Source: Rhizorhabdus histidinilytica (lineage in GTDB: Bacteria; Pseudomonadota; Alphaproteobacteria; Sphingomonadales; Sphingomonadaceae). Taken from it: a stretch of 64,000 nt of DNA. A program made the translations under genes and the position numbers. The stretch spans positions 310,001 through 374,000 of the forward strand of contig NZ_FUYM01000003.1 in NCBI RefSeq assembly GCF_900167915.1, read 5' to 3'. Shown here one piece after another: positions 7,731 to 15,178 of this stretch. Every line of letters begins with the position of its first letter. The stretch's first letter is position 1. The notes beneath the pieces are model-generated. The model searched no databases. It was not told the origin of the DNA and saw nothing but the letters and a program-made list of their open reading frames with translations.

Positions 7731-8492
7731 CTAAGGTGAGATTTGCTCACCATAATCAGGCTTCGGGAACGGCAGCGCGGGGTATCGGCATGCCTTCGCG
7801 AACCGGGGCTTCAGGAACCGCAGATATCGAAACTGCCGCAGCTTGTGCATGGTCGCCCGGTCGCGGTTCGCGCGCAGGTGCGCGGCGCGCGGACCGATCG
7901 ACTTGCCGTTCGTCATGAGGCTGTCGTGATACCAATCCCCGTCCAGTTCCCAGAAGCGGCCCAGATGCTCGCCATGGAAGGTGAAGCCAGCCGCCTGATA
8001 GACCGTGCCGAACAGGCCGCAGCGCTCGTCGGCGAATGACTGTATCCATTTGACCGCTGGCCGGATGCGGCGGATCAGCCGGATCGAGAAGGCAAGCGCC
8101 CGGCTTTCGCTGTTGCGCGGCGCGCTGTCCGCCAGCCACATGCGATTGAGCTCAAGATATTCGGTCATGAGCGTGCCGGTGACGACGCTCCCAGCCGAAG
8201 CCGGATTCATCGCATAGCCGTATTGCAGCACGCCTTCGAAGCGCCCGCCGACAAAGACGCCAAGGTGCAGCGTCGAGGCCGAATAGACGCGGCGGCTGTA
8301 GTGGTTGGCGATGATGGTCGCGTTCGCCAGCGCGCGGTCAATGACGGCGACATAGAAGCCCGCCTCGCCGAAGCCGATGGCCTCGCGCTTGCCGAGCGCG
8401 TCGCCTGCCTGGTCAAAGATATATCCGGCGCATTCGCCGGCAGTGCCGCCGATCGGGATGATCGGCGCATTCAACGTCGTGTGAGACTCCAT
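7731..8492 (-). CDS. mom: Mom-family adenine modification protein
   Basis: 253 residues closely resembling phage Mu Mom, a GNAT-fold enzyme that turns adenine into N6-carbamoylmethyl-adenine and so hides phage DNA from host restriction. Shared blocks are ANHYSRRV, VLQYGYAMNP, EYLELNRMWL, APRNSESRAL, VKWIQSFADERCG, YQAAGF, DGDWYHDS and the C-terminal RQFRYLRFL. Conservation of these blocks suggests an active enzyme. It stands alone near attL, divergent from higBA, with a long hairpin-rich leader and no good ribosome site, which hints at post-transcriptional control as in Mu, where the zinc protein Com is needed. No Com homologue lies next to it. Confidence 0.88.
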   Translation of the reverse strand: MESHTTLNAPIIPIGGTAGECAGYIFDQAGDALGKREAIGFGEAGFYVAVIDRALANATIIANHYSRRVYSASTLHLGVFVGGRFEGVLQYGYAMNPASAGSVVTGTLMTEYLELNRMWLADSAPRNSESRALAFSIRLIRRIRPAVKWIQSFADERCGLFGTVYQAAGFTFHGEHLGRFWELDGDWYHDSLMTNGKSIGPRAAHLRANRDRATMHKLRQFRYLRFLKPRFAKACRYPALPFPKPDYGEQISP

Positions 8493-8562
8493 GGGGGTTT
8501 GGCCCTAGATGGTCCCGCCCGGTGCACGGGTGCGGGATCGTAGCGGCTGGCCGGCCGCGCGT

Positions 8563-8645
8563 GACGAGGTGCTAAGGCTCGTCGGTTTCCGGGTTGCAGC
8601 CCGGAACCCCCGCCCGGCTGAGTTTTACGGGAAAGTCGTAAAACT
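8563..8645 (-). ncRNA. Three tandem hairpins in the mom leader
   Basis: Stems pair 8563-8568 with 8578-8583 (6 bp), 8587-8593 with 8600-8606 (7 bp) and 8621-8629 with 8637-8645 (9 bp). A fourth, imperfect GC-rich fold lies nearer the mom start (8512-8539). As part of the mom mRNA these would form a structured 5' leader. The region is non-coding on both strands. Confidence 0.5.
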
Positions 8646-8720
8646 ACCGTGCGGACGTGTCTTCAGATAGGCTCTGGATCAGGGGCGGCCCGCGAAAAGG
8701 ACCCGCTCTCCCACACTAGC

Positions 8721-8749
8721 TGTATGCCTGATCGTCAGTCGATGGTCAA
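8721..8749 (-). promoter_or_regulatory. Candidate sigma-70 promoter for mom
   Basis: On the minus strand TTGACC (8749-8744), a 17-base spacer and CATACA (8726-8721). It would give a leader of roughly 220 bases. The -35 box is eight bases from the first HigA operator. Confidence 0.4.
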
Positions 8750-8756
8750 GAAAAAT

Positions 8757-8818
8757 GTATGGTGATACCATACTTTTCTGTTGCACGGCCCGCCCCTTCG
8801 TGTATGGTGTGAGCATAC
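8757..8818 (+). promoter_or_regulatory. higBA promoter with two HigA operator copies
   Basis: GTATGGT-GAT-ACCATAC (8757-8773) is a perfect palindrome; a weaker copy GTATGGT-GTG-AGCATAC lies at 8802-8818. The promoter TTGCAC (8781), 16 bases, TATGGT (8803) has its -10 inside the second copy. A third copy occurs ahead of higA. Confidence 0.65.
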
Positions 8819-8832
8819 AGGGAGGAACGGCG

Positions 8833-9132
8833 ATGCAGATTATATCGGTTCGGGACAAGCGGGTTAAGGCTTTGGTCGAGGATGACACCCTGACGGCGGT
8901 TCGCGGCTTCACCGCTCTTGAAGTCCGCAAGATCGCCGAGATGATCGTTGCCATCCGCGTGATGACCGACCCGGCCCAACTCGCCGCCTTCCCCGCATGG
9001 CGCGCCCATGAACTGAAAGGCCAGCGGGCCGGGACGTGGAGCCTGACCGTCACCCGGAACTACCGCCTTACCTTCCTCGTCGACATCGAGGCGCAGACCG
9101 TCGCGGTGATGGATTACGAGGACTATCATTGA
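8833..9132 (+). CDS. higB: HigB-type toxin (RelE superfamily mRNA interferase)
   Basis: 99 residues of the HigB/RelE fold. Typical features are MQIISVRDKRVKALV at the N-terminus, AFPAWRAHELKGQRAGTWS in the middle and the NYRLTFLV and AVMDYEDYH strands at the end. The toxin cleaves ribosome-bound mRNA. GGAGG lies eight bases before ATG 8833. The toxin precedes its antitoxin, the usual HigBA order, with an unusually long 101-base gap that carries another operator. Confidence 0.85.
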   Translation: MQIISVRDKRVKALVEDDTLTAVRGFTALEVRKIAEMIVAIRVMTDPAQLAAFPAWRAHELKGQRAGTWSLTVTRNYRLTFLVDIEAQTVAVMDYEDYH

Positions 9133-9149
9133 GGGGCCGCGAGCCCCTC
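9131..9149. terminator. Hairpin after higB
   Basis: GAGGGGC (9131-9137) pairs with GCCCCTC (9143-9149) at the higB stop codon. Without a T-tract it may only attenuate read-through. Confidence 0.35.
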
Positions 9150-9190
9150 AATTGCTGTCTTGCCGCACCATACATTTCCACTTGCAATAT

Positions 9191-9207
9191 GTATTGCGAT
9201 GCCATAC
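9191..9207. promoter_or_regulatory. Third HigA operator copy, ahead of higA
   Basis: GTATTGC-GAT-GCCATAC keeps the outer arms and GAT centre of the operator at 8757. It lies 27 bases before the higA start; a half-site ACCATAC precedes it at 9167. Confidence 0.55.
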
Positions 9208-9233
9208 ACCTGCTAGGGTGGAGGAGTGACATC

Positions 9234-9608
9234 ATGTCCAAGCGCAACCCTGACGAATTCAAGATCACCGACCCGGCGGAAATGCTGGTGACGAAGCAGC
9301 CGCCGATCGACAAGCACCCCGGCGTCTTTCTGCGCGAAACCATCCTGCCCCAATGGGGTTTGAACGTCGCGGAGGCGGCGCGCCGGCTTGGCGTCAACCG
9401 GCCGAACCTCCACAACGTCCTTCAGGGCAAGGCGGACGTGTCGCGTGATCTCGCCTATAAGCTCGGCGCGCTGATGCGTGACGAGGTCGCCGACCTCCTG
9501 ATCGCCCACCAGCTCCAGTATGATCTCGCGCGCGAGCGGGAGAAGCGGGAGGCGTTCAAGGCGACGATCGAGCGCATGCAGCCGGTCGCGCAGAGTGAAG
9601 ACGCATGA
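9234..9608 (+). CDS. higA: HigA-type antitoxin (XRE family)
   Basis: 124-residue antitoxin and autorepressor. The HigA signature HPGVFLRETILPQWGLN opens the domain, followed by the XRE helix-turn-helix AARRLGVNRPNLHNVLQG and a C-terminal helix rich in charged residues. ATG 9234 is preceded by GGAGGAG. It should bind and neutralise HigB and repress at the 17-bp operators. Its TGA overlaps the ATG of the next gene. Confidence 0.85.
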   Translation: MSKRNPDEFKITDPAEMLVTKQPPIDKHPGVFLRETILPQWGLNVAEAARRLGVNRPNLHNVLQGKADVSRDLAYKLGALMRDEVADLLIAHQLQYDLAREREKREAFKATIERMQPVAQSEDA

Positions 9609-9883
9609 TCGCCGCTGAAGCCCTTCAGGAGCATATCGACGAACTGCGCGCAGCTTGGATGAAGTTGGCGCGCAGGATGCCACATCCGGTTGGGCAATGG
9701 CCTGCCCATTGGTTGATGACGCCCGATTTCGCCTGGGATCTGCGTCGGTGGGCATGGGCGGACGGCGATTTTCTCACACCAGACTTGCGTGATGAAGGAG
9801 GTTGGCGCTTGCTGGGATTGCGGATCGAAACCGGTTCCCCGGCTCAGGGGGCGCTTTGGGAATTGATCACTCCGTCTAGATAA
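9605..9883 (+). CDS. Hypothetical protein coupled to higA
   Basis: 92 residues, Trp-rich (WPAHWLMTPDFAWDLRRWAW), starting in an ATGA overlap with higA and so probably a third gene of the toxin-antitoxin operon. No family was recognised. Its 3' end overlaps the convergent 9844-10110 gene by 40 bases. Confidence 0.55.
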   Translation: MIAAEALQEHIDELRAAWMKLARRMPHPVGQWPAHWLMTPDFAWDLRRWAWADGDFLTPDLRDEGGWRLLGLRIETGSPAQGALWELITPSR

Positions 9884-10110
9884 CGCGCCGTGACGCGCGT
9901 GTACCCCTCGACCGGGCTCTTGCTGACGCCCAGCACCTCGACCGGCTGGCCGGCGACCGTCCCGGCGGCGTCATAGGCGCCGCGGACGCTCGGCTTGCGG
10001 ATCGCCACGATGGTGGTGCGATCCTCGGCCATGGGCGACACGCCAGCCGGACCGGTGAAGAAGGAGAAGGCGACCTCGAAGCGGCCGCCAGCGGCGATAT
10101 CGTCCGTCAT
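9844..10110 (-). CDS. Phage protein, last gene of the late operon
   Basis: 88 residues from the ATG at 10110, which overlaps the upstream stop codon; the longer open frame before it is in-frame read-back only. The sequence looks like a small beta-rich structural protein (FEVAFSFFTGPAG, TTIVAIRKPSVRG). The function is unknown; being next to fibre genes it may be a fibre accessory protein. Confidence 0.55.
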   Translation of the reverse strand: MTDDIAAGGRFEVAFSFFTGPAGVSPMAEDRTTIVAIRKPSVRGAYDAAGTVAGQPVEVLGVSKSPVEGYTRVTARYLDGVINSQSAP

Positions 10111-10490
10111 TTCTGCACGATCCTTATGAGATAGGTCTTCTTCCGCTTCCGCGACGGAACCGAGTTCGTCCTGATCCTGCCCCGGACCGGAAATGCGGTG
10201 CCGCCTCCGTCGAACATCGGGTCTTGCTGCATCGCCTCGGTCACCTTCAGCCACAGCATGACCGCCGTATTGTCGCGCATATCGGGGCGACCGGTGATCA
10301 GGTGATGATCGCGGCCGTCCCCGGTCATGATGATCACGCCCGCTTCGATCGCCTCAGGCGACAACTCCAGTTCGTAGCTTTCGACCTGCTCGTATTCCTC
10401 GAGCAGCAGCCAGAACGGGGCGATCCACTCCATCTCCTCGGCTGGGTCCATGGTTTCGGGCCACGGCGTGGCGGTCGACGGCGTTGCCAT
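10107..10490 (-). CDS. Hypothetical phage protein
   Basis: 127 residues, acidic N-terminal half (PAEEMEWIAPFWLLLEEYEQ) and a basic C-terminus (SRKRKKTYLIRIVQK). It starts ten bases after the tail-fibre stop codon and overlaps the next gene by four bases. No family recognised. Confidence 0.55.
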   Translation of the reverse strand: MATPSTATPWPETMDPAEEMEWIAPFWLLLEEYEQVESYELELSPEAIEAGVIIMTGDGRDHHLITGRPDMRDNTAVMLWLKVTEAMQQDPMFDGGGTAFPVRGRIRTNSVPSRKRKKTYLIRIVQK

Positions 10491-10500
10491 ATCCCTATCC

Positions 10501-12447
10501 TTATTGAGCGATGCGGTTGGAGAGGCGGGAGAAGCCCGAAAGGGCGATGCGGCTGCTCGGCGTGACCAGGCTGATGCCGGTCTCGCCCGAGCCCGCCGCG
10601 ACGTCGTCCCCCTCGACGATCGCGGCGGTGCCCTGCACCTTCACCCGGCCGGTGCCGGCGACGGCGTCGCTCGCCTCGATGGGCGCACCGGTACCTGTGA
10701 TCGGCTTGGTGAAGGCTTGGAGGATCGCGTTCGGCAGGCGCTGGCTGAAGTAGCGGATTCGGCGGATATGGCCGTTGAAGATGAAGTTGCCGTTCCGGTT
10801 ACCAATGCCCAGCCGGTCCAGCCCGATGGGGACGGCGCCGGCCGCATCCGTCACTGGCGCCCCACCGTCGAGCACCGAGGCGAAATCGTCGACCTTATAG
10901 GCCGTCGCCAGCCTGCGAACGACGCCCATCGTCGGCGTTGAATGCGCCAGCGCAGCCACCAGCGCTCCGCCCGAGGTATACTGCGAGCGTGTGGTGACGG
11001 CGTCCGTCAGCCGCAGCTCGATCAGGTTGTTGTTTCCCCCGTCCGAAGCGGTCAGAAGCATGTTTTGCGCCGTGTAGCCCAGCGCCTCGAAGTCGACGAC
11101 TATCGTTCCCTCGTCAGGGTTGAACCAGCCGGTGAAGTTCGGCCCCGAAGCGACCGGCTGCTCGGGCGCGCGCGTTGCCGCGCTGGCGCCCGTAGGAATG
11201 TAGGAGGTGGGGAAGGATCCTTGCTCAAACTGCCAGCCGCTGGTCGAGAAGCCCCGCCCGCTGTTGCCGCCATATTTGATGACGCCCGCATAGGCATTAT
11301 CGGAAGCTGCGGCCGCGCTGAACCAGACGCGATATAGACCGCCGCCATAATCCTCGATCGTGTAAAGCGACGGACTCGTCACGGACCCGCCGACATTCAG
11401 GACGAAATCGTTGAGGGGGTTGTTCGTGCCGGCCGACCCGAACACGGGCGGCCCGCCATCGTCCATCCTGACGAAGATAGAGAAGGTGTAGATCGTGCCT
11501 GCGACCGTCGGCACCGTCTTATAGGCATACACCGTCGTTGCCGGCACAAGCTGCAGCGACAGGCCGGTGCCACAGAATAGACCGGCAAATGGAACGGCGG
11601 TGACTGAGCTGCGCGTCGGAGCGTCGGCGACCCCGTTCACGAATTCGCTCTGGGTCGCGATATTCGACCGCGTCTCCTCGTTCAATTCGCCGCGCGCTTC
11701 CAGCGTCCGCGGATTATAGTTGAAGCGCGGGCCGTGATAGGCTGCGGTGGTCGTCATCAGATAGGCGCGCGCCGAACCCTGATATCCGACCGGCTCCAGC
11801 TGCGCGCCCCACAAATAGACGCCAGAGGTGCCGTCGCCGGCATAGGAGGGCGCGTTGTCGGCCGCGCAACAGAAGATGGCGTTATAGCCGGACGTCTGGC
11901 GCAGCCCCTTCAGCGAGCAGCGATAGAAGCCGTTCGCGGCTGGCGTGATCGTCGCGACAGCGCCGGTACCAGTCACGGTGCCAACCGTACCGGTCGCGAC
12001 GTTGAAATAGGCCGCGTTCGCGGTGCTCAGATTGAGGCCGATCCAGTCGCGCCCTGCGGGCTTCGCATAGACGGTCAGGACTTCGTACAGCCCGACGGTC
12101 CCGACGTTCTGTTGCACATAATGGGTACTGCTGCTCGCCGCCTCTACCAACTTGTCGGCGGTCGTCTTCCCGTCCGGCGCTATCGTAGCGTCCGCGACGA
12201 CGGTCAGGTTGCCCTTGACCCAGGTGCCGATATCAAACTCTTGGGAGCGCGCGAACAGGTTCGCTGGCGCGAAAGCGATCTTGCCGGTCTCGTCGACCAG
12301 CGTCGCAATGCTCGCCCGCGAAAAGGTGATCTCCGGCGGCAGTGCACCGAGACGAAAATCCCAATCGATCGCCGGCACATAGGTGCTGCCGCCGGCCACG
12401 GAATCGGCGGCCTCGATGATATTGGCGTTGCCCGTAATCGCCACCAT
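10501..12447 (-). CDS. Tail fibre / phage spike-fibre domain protein
   Basis: 648 residues. Tandem beta-sandwich units resemble the phage head-spike/fibre carbohydrate-binding domain: the blocks VYAKPAGRDWIGLNLS, GTVTGTGAVATITPAANGFYRCSL and VYLWGAQLEPV recur in altered form further on (FSIFVRMDDGG, GGGLYRVWFSAAA, GWQFEQGSFPTSYIPTG). A G-A-x-I-E-A-x-D-x-V-A-G motif stands at the N-terminus and twice near the C-terminus. It probably forms the distal receptor-binding fibre. A hairpin with TTTT lies just upstream. Confidence 0.75.
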   Translation of the reverse strand: MVAITGNANIIEAADSVAGGSTYVPAIDWDFRLGALPPEITFSRASIATLVDETGKIAFAPANLFARSQEFDIGTWVKGNLTVVADATIAPDGKTTADKLVEAASSSTHYVQQNVGTVGLYEVLTVYAKPAGRDWIGLNLSTANAAYFNVATGTVGTVTGTGAVATITPAANGFYRCSLKGLRQTSGYNAIFCCAADNAPSYAGDGTSGVYLWGAQLEPVGYQGSARAYLMTTTAAYHGPRFNYNPRTLEARGELNEETRSNIATQSEFVNGVADAPTRSSVTAVPFAGLFCGTGLSLQLVPATTVYAYKTVPTVAGTIYTFSIFVRMDDGGPPVFGSAGTNNPLNDFVLNVGGSVTSPSLYTIEDYGGGLYRVWFSAAAASDNAYAGVIKYGGNSGRGFSTSGWQFEQGSFPTSYIPTGASAATRAPEQPVASGPNFTGWFNPDEGTIVVDFEALGYTAQNMLLTASDGGNNNLIELRLTDAVTTRSQYTSGGALVAALAHSTPTMGVVRRLATAYKVDDFASVLDGGAPVTDAAGAVPIGLDRLGIGNRNGNFIFNGHIRRIRYFSQRLPNAILQAFTKPITGTGAPIEASDAVAGTGRVKVQGTAAIVEGDDVAAGSGETGISLVTPSSRIALSGFSRLSNRIAQ

Positions 12448-12471
12448 TGCCCGCCCTCCCGCTTTAATAGG

Positions 12472-12498
12472 AAAAGCCGGCGAGCAATGCCCGCCGGC
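12472..12498 (-). terminator. Hairpin with T-tract before the fibre gene
   Basis: A 7-bp stem (12476-12482 with 12492-12498) is followed on the minus strand by TTTT. It may reduce transcription into the fibre gene. Confidence 0.5.
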
Positions 12499-12505
12499 CG
12501 GCCGA

Positions 12506-12985
12506 TCAGTTGGCCGAGGTCAGCGAGAAGCTGCCGATCGTGACTTCCTGCCCAGCGGTGATGGAGACGCTGTCGAGCGTCATGTCGCCACCACCGCCGG
12601 TCAGGGTGAACGTCCCCTGGATACCGCAGGTCGTGCCGTCCGAGCTGAAGATCGTCCAATAGCCAGCCGTGCCGGTCGCATCGGCGGTTGTGTCGGTCCA
12701 GGTGCCCAGCTTCGCCTTGCTGCCGCCGGAGGCGGCGGCCATCCAGTCGGCCGGGAGCGAGATCGTCGCCAGCACCGTGCCGGTGCGCGTGTCGGCGCAG
12801 GTCGCCGGCTTGGAGCCGGTGTAGACCTTAAGGATCGCCGAAGCGCCGATCGTCGATTCGACAGCATCAAGGCGGGCGTTCTTGACCGCCGTCGAATAAT
12901 TCATGGCCGCCGGCGAGGGCGTCATCGGGATGATGAGCAGCGCCGCCGCGGCGATCAACGCGCATAGGTTCTTGATCCGCTTCAT
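12506..12985 (-). CDS. Phage protein with N-terminal signal-like segment
   Basis: 159 residues. ATG 12985 has GGAG at eight bases and yields a typical signal peptide (MKRIKNLCALIAAAALLIIP). An internal ATG at 12904 (MNYSTAVKNARLDAVES) would give a plain cytosolic phage protein but has no ribosome site. The rest is a small beta-rich domain (ASAILKVYTGS, DTTADATGTAGYWTIF). The ATAGYW-type core suggests a structural protein; export would be unusual. Confidence 0.6.
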   Translation of the reverse strand: MKRIKNLCALIAAAALLIIPMTPSPAAMNYSTAVKNARLDAVESTIGASAILKVYTGSKPATCADTRTGTVLATISLPADWMAAASGGSKAKLGTWTDTTADATGTAGYWTIFSSDGTTCGIQGTFTLTGGGGDMTLDSVSITAGQEVTIGSFSLTSAN

Positions 12986-13039
12986 GTCGGTTCTCCAATG
13001 TCGATGATGGTGGTGGCCCGCCCGCGTCGGGCCCGAAGA

Positions 13040-13387
13040 TCAGCGGGAAGCAGCCCGGTCGGGGGCTTCGTTCGGCGGGTCGCAGTCCGGCGTCGGAACG
13101 CCGAGATCGCGGAACCATCGGCAGATGCGGCCGACCTGCGCCCAGCCGCGCCGCCCCCAGCTTGCATGCGCAATGTCGTATTCGTCGAGTGCGGCGCCGC
13201 TGTCGTTGAGCACCGCGTTCATGTCGAGCTGAGGCTCGGCCTCGACGACCAGGTCAGCAGCCGGGGGCGCCTTCAAGCCCGCGCTCGCGGGCCTGTCGGA
13301 GCAGGATGGCGCAAGCACGAGCGCGCTGGCGATCAGACAGGCCAGCAGCAGGGAGGGCGGCGACGGCCGCGCGTTCAGCGTCTTCAT
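13040..13387 (-). CDS. Rz1-like outer-membrane spanin
   Basis: 115 residues starting inside the Rz-like gene in another frame, the classic nested spanin layout. The N-terminus has a hydrophobic signal (SLLLACLIASALVLAPSC) with Cys as a possible lipidation site, although the -3 residue Ala is not ideal. The mature part is longer than lambda Rz1 and ends in a Trp/Cys-containing region (WFRDLGVPTPDCDPP), where WFRDLGVPTPDC-like ends are seen in other phage Rz1 proteins. ATG 13387 was chosen because it begins the signal. Confidence 0.6.
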   Translation of the reverse strand: MKTLNARPSPPSLLLACLIASALVLAPSCSDRPASAGLKAPPAADLVVEAEPQLDMNAVLNDSGAALDEYDIAHASWGRRGWAQVGRICRWFRDLGVPTPDCDPPNEAPDRAASR

Positions 13388-13634
13388 CGGCTTGGTTCCT
13401 CTTCTGGTCGGAGATCCGCGTGTCGGCCGCATTGGCATCGGCCTGGCGCACGGCGGGCGCGAGCCGCGCGGCTTGATCGGCATCATGGGCAGCGATCAGC
13501 CGGCGATCGTAGGAGCACTTGGCGAGCACCAGCAGGGCAACCAGGGCACATATTGCACCGGCTGCGACGATGGCGCGGGCGAAGCGATCGGGAACGCCCG
13601 CGCGTACCGCGAGCGAGGCGAGAAATTTGAGCAT
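13254..13634 (-). CDS. Rz-like inner-membrane spanin
   Basis: 126 residues with one transmembrane helix (AIVAAGAICALVALLVLAK) followed by a charged, Ala-rich helical region likely to be a periplasmic coiled coil. It carries the start of the Rz1-like gene within its 3' half. The pair would fuse inner and outer membranes in the last step of lysis. It lies about 3 kb away from the endolysin gene. Confidence 0.6.
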   Translation of the reverse strand: MLKFLASLAVRAGVPDRFARAIVAAGAICALVALLVLAKCSYDRRLIAAHDADQAARLAPAVRQADANAADTRISDQKRNQADEDAERAAVAALPAAGLSDRQRARACAILLRQARERGLEGAPGC

Positions 13635-13648
13635 GGCAGGGACTCCGA

Positions 13649-15178
13649 TCAGGGCGTCGCGGCAGGCAGCGCCGGGTTGGACACGATGCCCAGACCGAAG
13701 ATATCGACCGAGCCGGAGACGGGCACGTTCGCGAAGAACGGGAACTGCACCTGTAGTTGCAGCGTCGACGGGGCCGAGGACTGGATGATGCTCGTCGGAT
13801 AATAGGGCGTAATCCGGCCTGTCGCATGAACGAGCGCGTCGGCGTTTGACGCAGGCACACCGATGCCGCCCATGTTCGCCCCCGGTCCCGCAATGCGCAG
13901 GTTGAGGCCGTTGACGTCGGTGAAATAGAGGTCCGCGTCGATCATGATCGGGACCGTGTAATCATAGTTCGGTAGCGAGCTGACGGTGATGGACGCATCG
14001 ACGGCCAAGGTGCCCGCCGACGTCGGCGTGCCGCTGAAGGTGAGCCGCGTCGCCATGAGGTCGCTTCGCCCATAGAGGTCGATGGCCGGCTGATACGGCA
14101 CCTGCGAGATCGCCACCGCCATCGTGCCGGACATTGTGCCGGTCAGCTTGGGATAGACGCCGAACAGCTTGGCCGAGGGCCAGTTGGCCGTCCCCGTGAC
14201 GCCGCCGCCGCCGCTCGCGGTGATCTGGCCGGAGACGCCGCCCGTATCCTCGAAGCGACCCTGCCGAAGCAGCAAATTGCCACGAATGGCGCGCGGTGCG
14301 GTGCCGGTCGGCGACGAGGGGTTGGCATAGGCGTCGCCCGCGCCGATGCTCAGGCTCTTTTCGCGCGGCCGGCAAATCTTCGCCAGGACGTCGGCCAGCG
14401 GCTTCGCCATCTGCCAGGCGCCATAGGCGCTCTCATGGAGCGCGGGGTTGTCGTACATCACCGCGCCCGGCGCCTGGGTGTTCTTGCCGAGCGATTCGTA
14501 GAGCACGCTCGTAGGGTCGATCAGACCCAGTTGGGTATCGCAGATGAACACGGCGCGATCGCTCTGGGCGAGCGCCCGCATGGCGCGGTTGGTGGCGATG
14601 AACTGCGCCGCCTGACCAGCCGTGAGGCTCGCACGCGGGTCGATCGTCATCAGGATCAGGTAGGCAGCGCCGGCCGCCTTGTAGGAGGCCCATGCCTTAC
14701 GGATGTTGGCGATGATCGAGTTCGCCCCGTTGTCGTTGGTCACCGTCAGGTCGTTCGTGCCGATCTTCAGGATGACAACCGGGTTATGGCCCATGGCGGC
14801 AATCGCGGCGATGCGCGCCGCGGCGGTCGCCAGGCGAGCGCCGGAGGTCAGGCCCGTCGTCGAGCTCGCGCCGTCGCTCGTCGACGAGCCAATCGCCAGG
14901 TTGTCGGCGGCCGGGTCGAAGATGAGATCGAGCGGATTACGCGCGAGCGCCCAGAACAGCGCCGACCGCGAGTTGTAGGCGGCGACGAGTTGGCCCTTGC
15001 TGTCGCCCTCGACCATGAGGTGGATCGGCTTGTTGATCTGGCCGATCTGAGCGCCCAGCGCCGCGTCGGCGGCGTAGAGCTCGTCGAAGTTGCTGTTCGT
15101 CTTGCCGAAGGCCGCCCGGAGGTTGTCGCCGGTACCGTCGTTCGCAGCCGCGCCGATGTTGATGGTCTGCTTTGCCAT
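13649..15178 (-). CDS. Tail fibre protein with SGNH-hydrolase domain
   Basis: 509 residues. The N-terminus (INIGAAANDGTGDNLRAAF) is a standard tail-attachment start of phage fibres. An SGNH/GDSL esterase domain follows: block I VEGDSKGQ with nucleophile S59, block III IGTND, and block V DNPALH with the Asp-His pair. The C-terminal third is beta-rich. Such enzymes on fibres deacetylate or cleave surface polysaccharide, so this is a likely capsule- or LPS-active receptor protein. Confidence 0.78.
   Translation of the reverse strand: MAKQTINIGAAANDGTGDNLRAAFGKTNSNFDELYAADAALGAQIGQINKPIHLMVEGDSKGQLVAAYNSRSALFWALARNPLDLIFDPAADNLAIGSSTSDGASSTTGLTSGARLATAAARIAAIAAMGHNPVVILKIGTNDLTVTNDNGANSIIANIRKAWASYKAAGAAYLILMTIDPRASLTAGQAAQFIATNRAMRALAQSDRAVFICDTQLGLIDPTSVLYESLGKNTQAPGAVMYDNPALHESAYGAWQMAKPLADVLAKICRPREKSLSIGAGDAYANPSSPTGTAPRAIRGNLLLRQGRFEDTGGVSGQITASGGGGVTGTANWPSAKLFGVYPKLTGTMSGTMAVAISQVPYQPAIDLYGRSDLMATRLTFSGTPTSAGTLAVDASITVSSLPNYDYTVPIMIDADLYFTDVNGLNLRIAGPGANMGGIGVPASNADALVHATGRITPYYPTSIIQSSAPSTLQLQVQFPFFANVPVSGSVDIFGLGIVSNPALPAATP

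Noticed and set aside
8493-8720. A tRNA or tRNA-like gene in the mom leader
   Set aside because: The GC-rich hairpins look tRNA-like in part (ttccgggttgcagcccggaa), but no acceptor stem or anticodon arm can be assembled.
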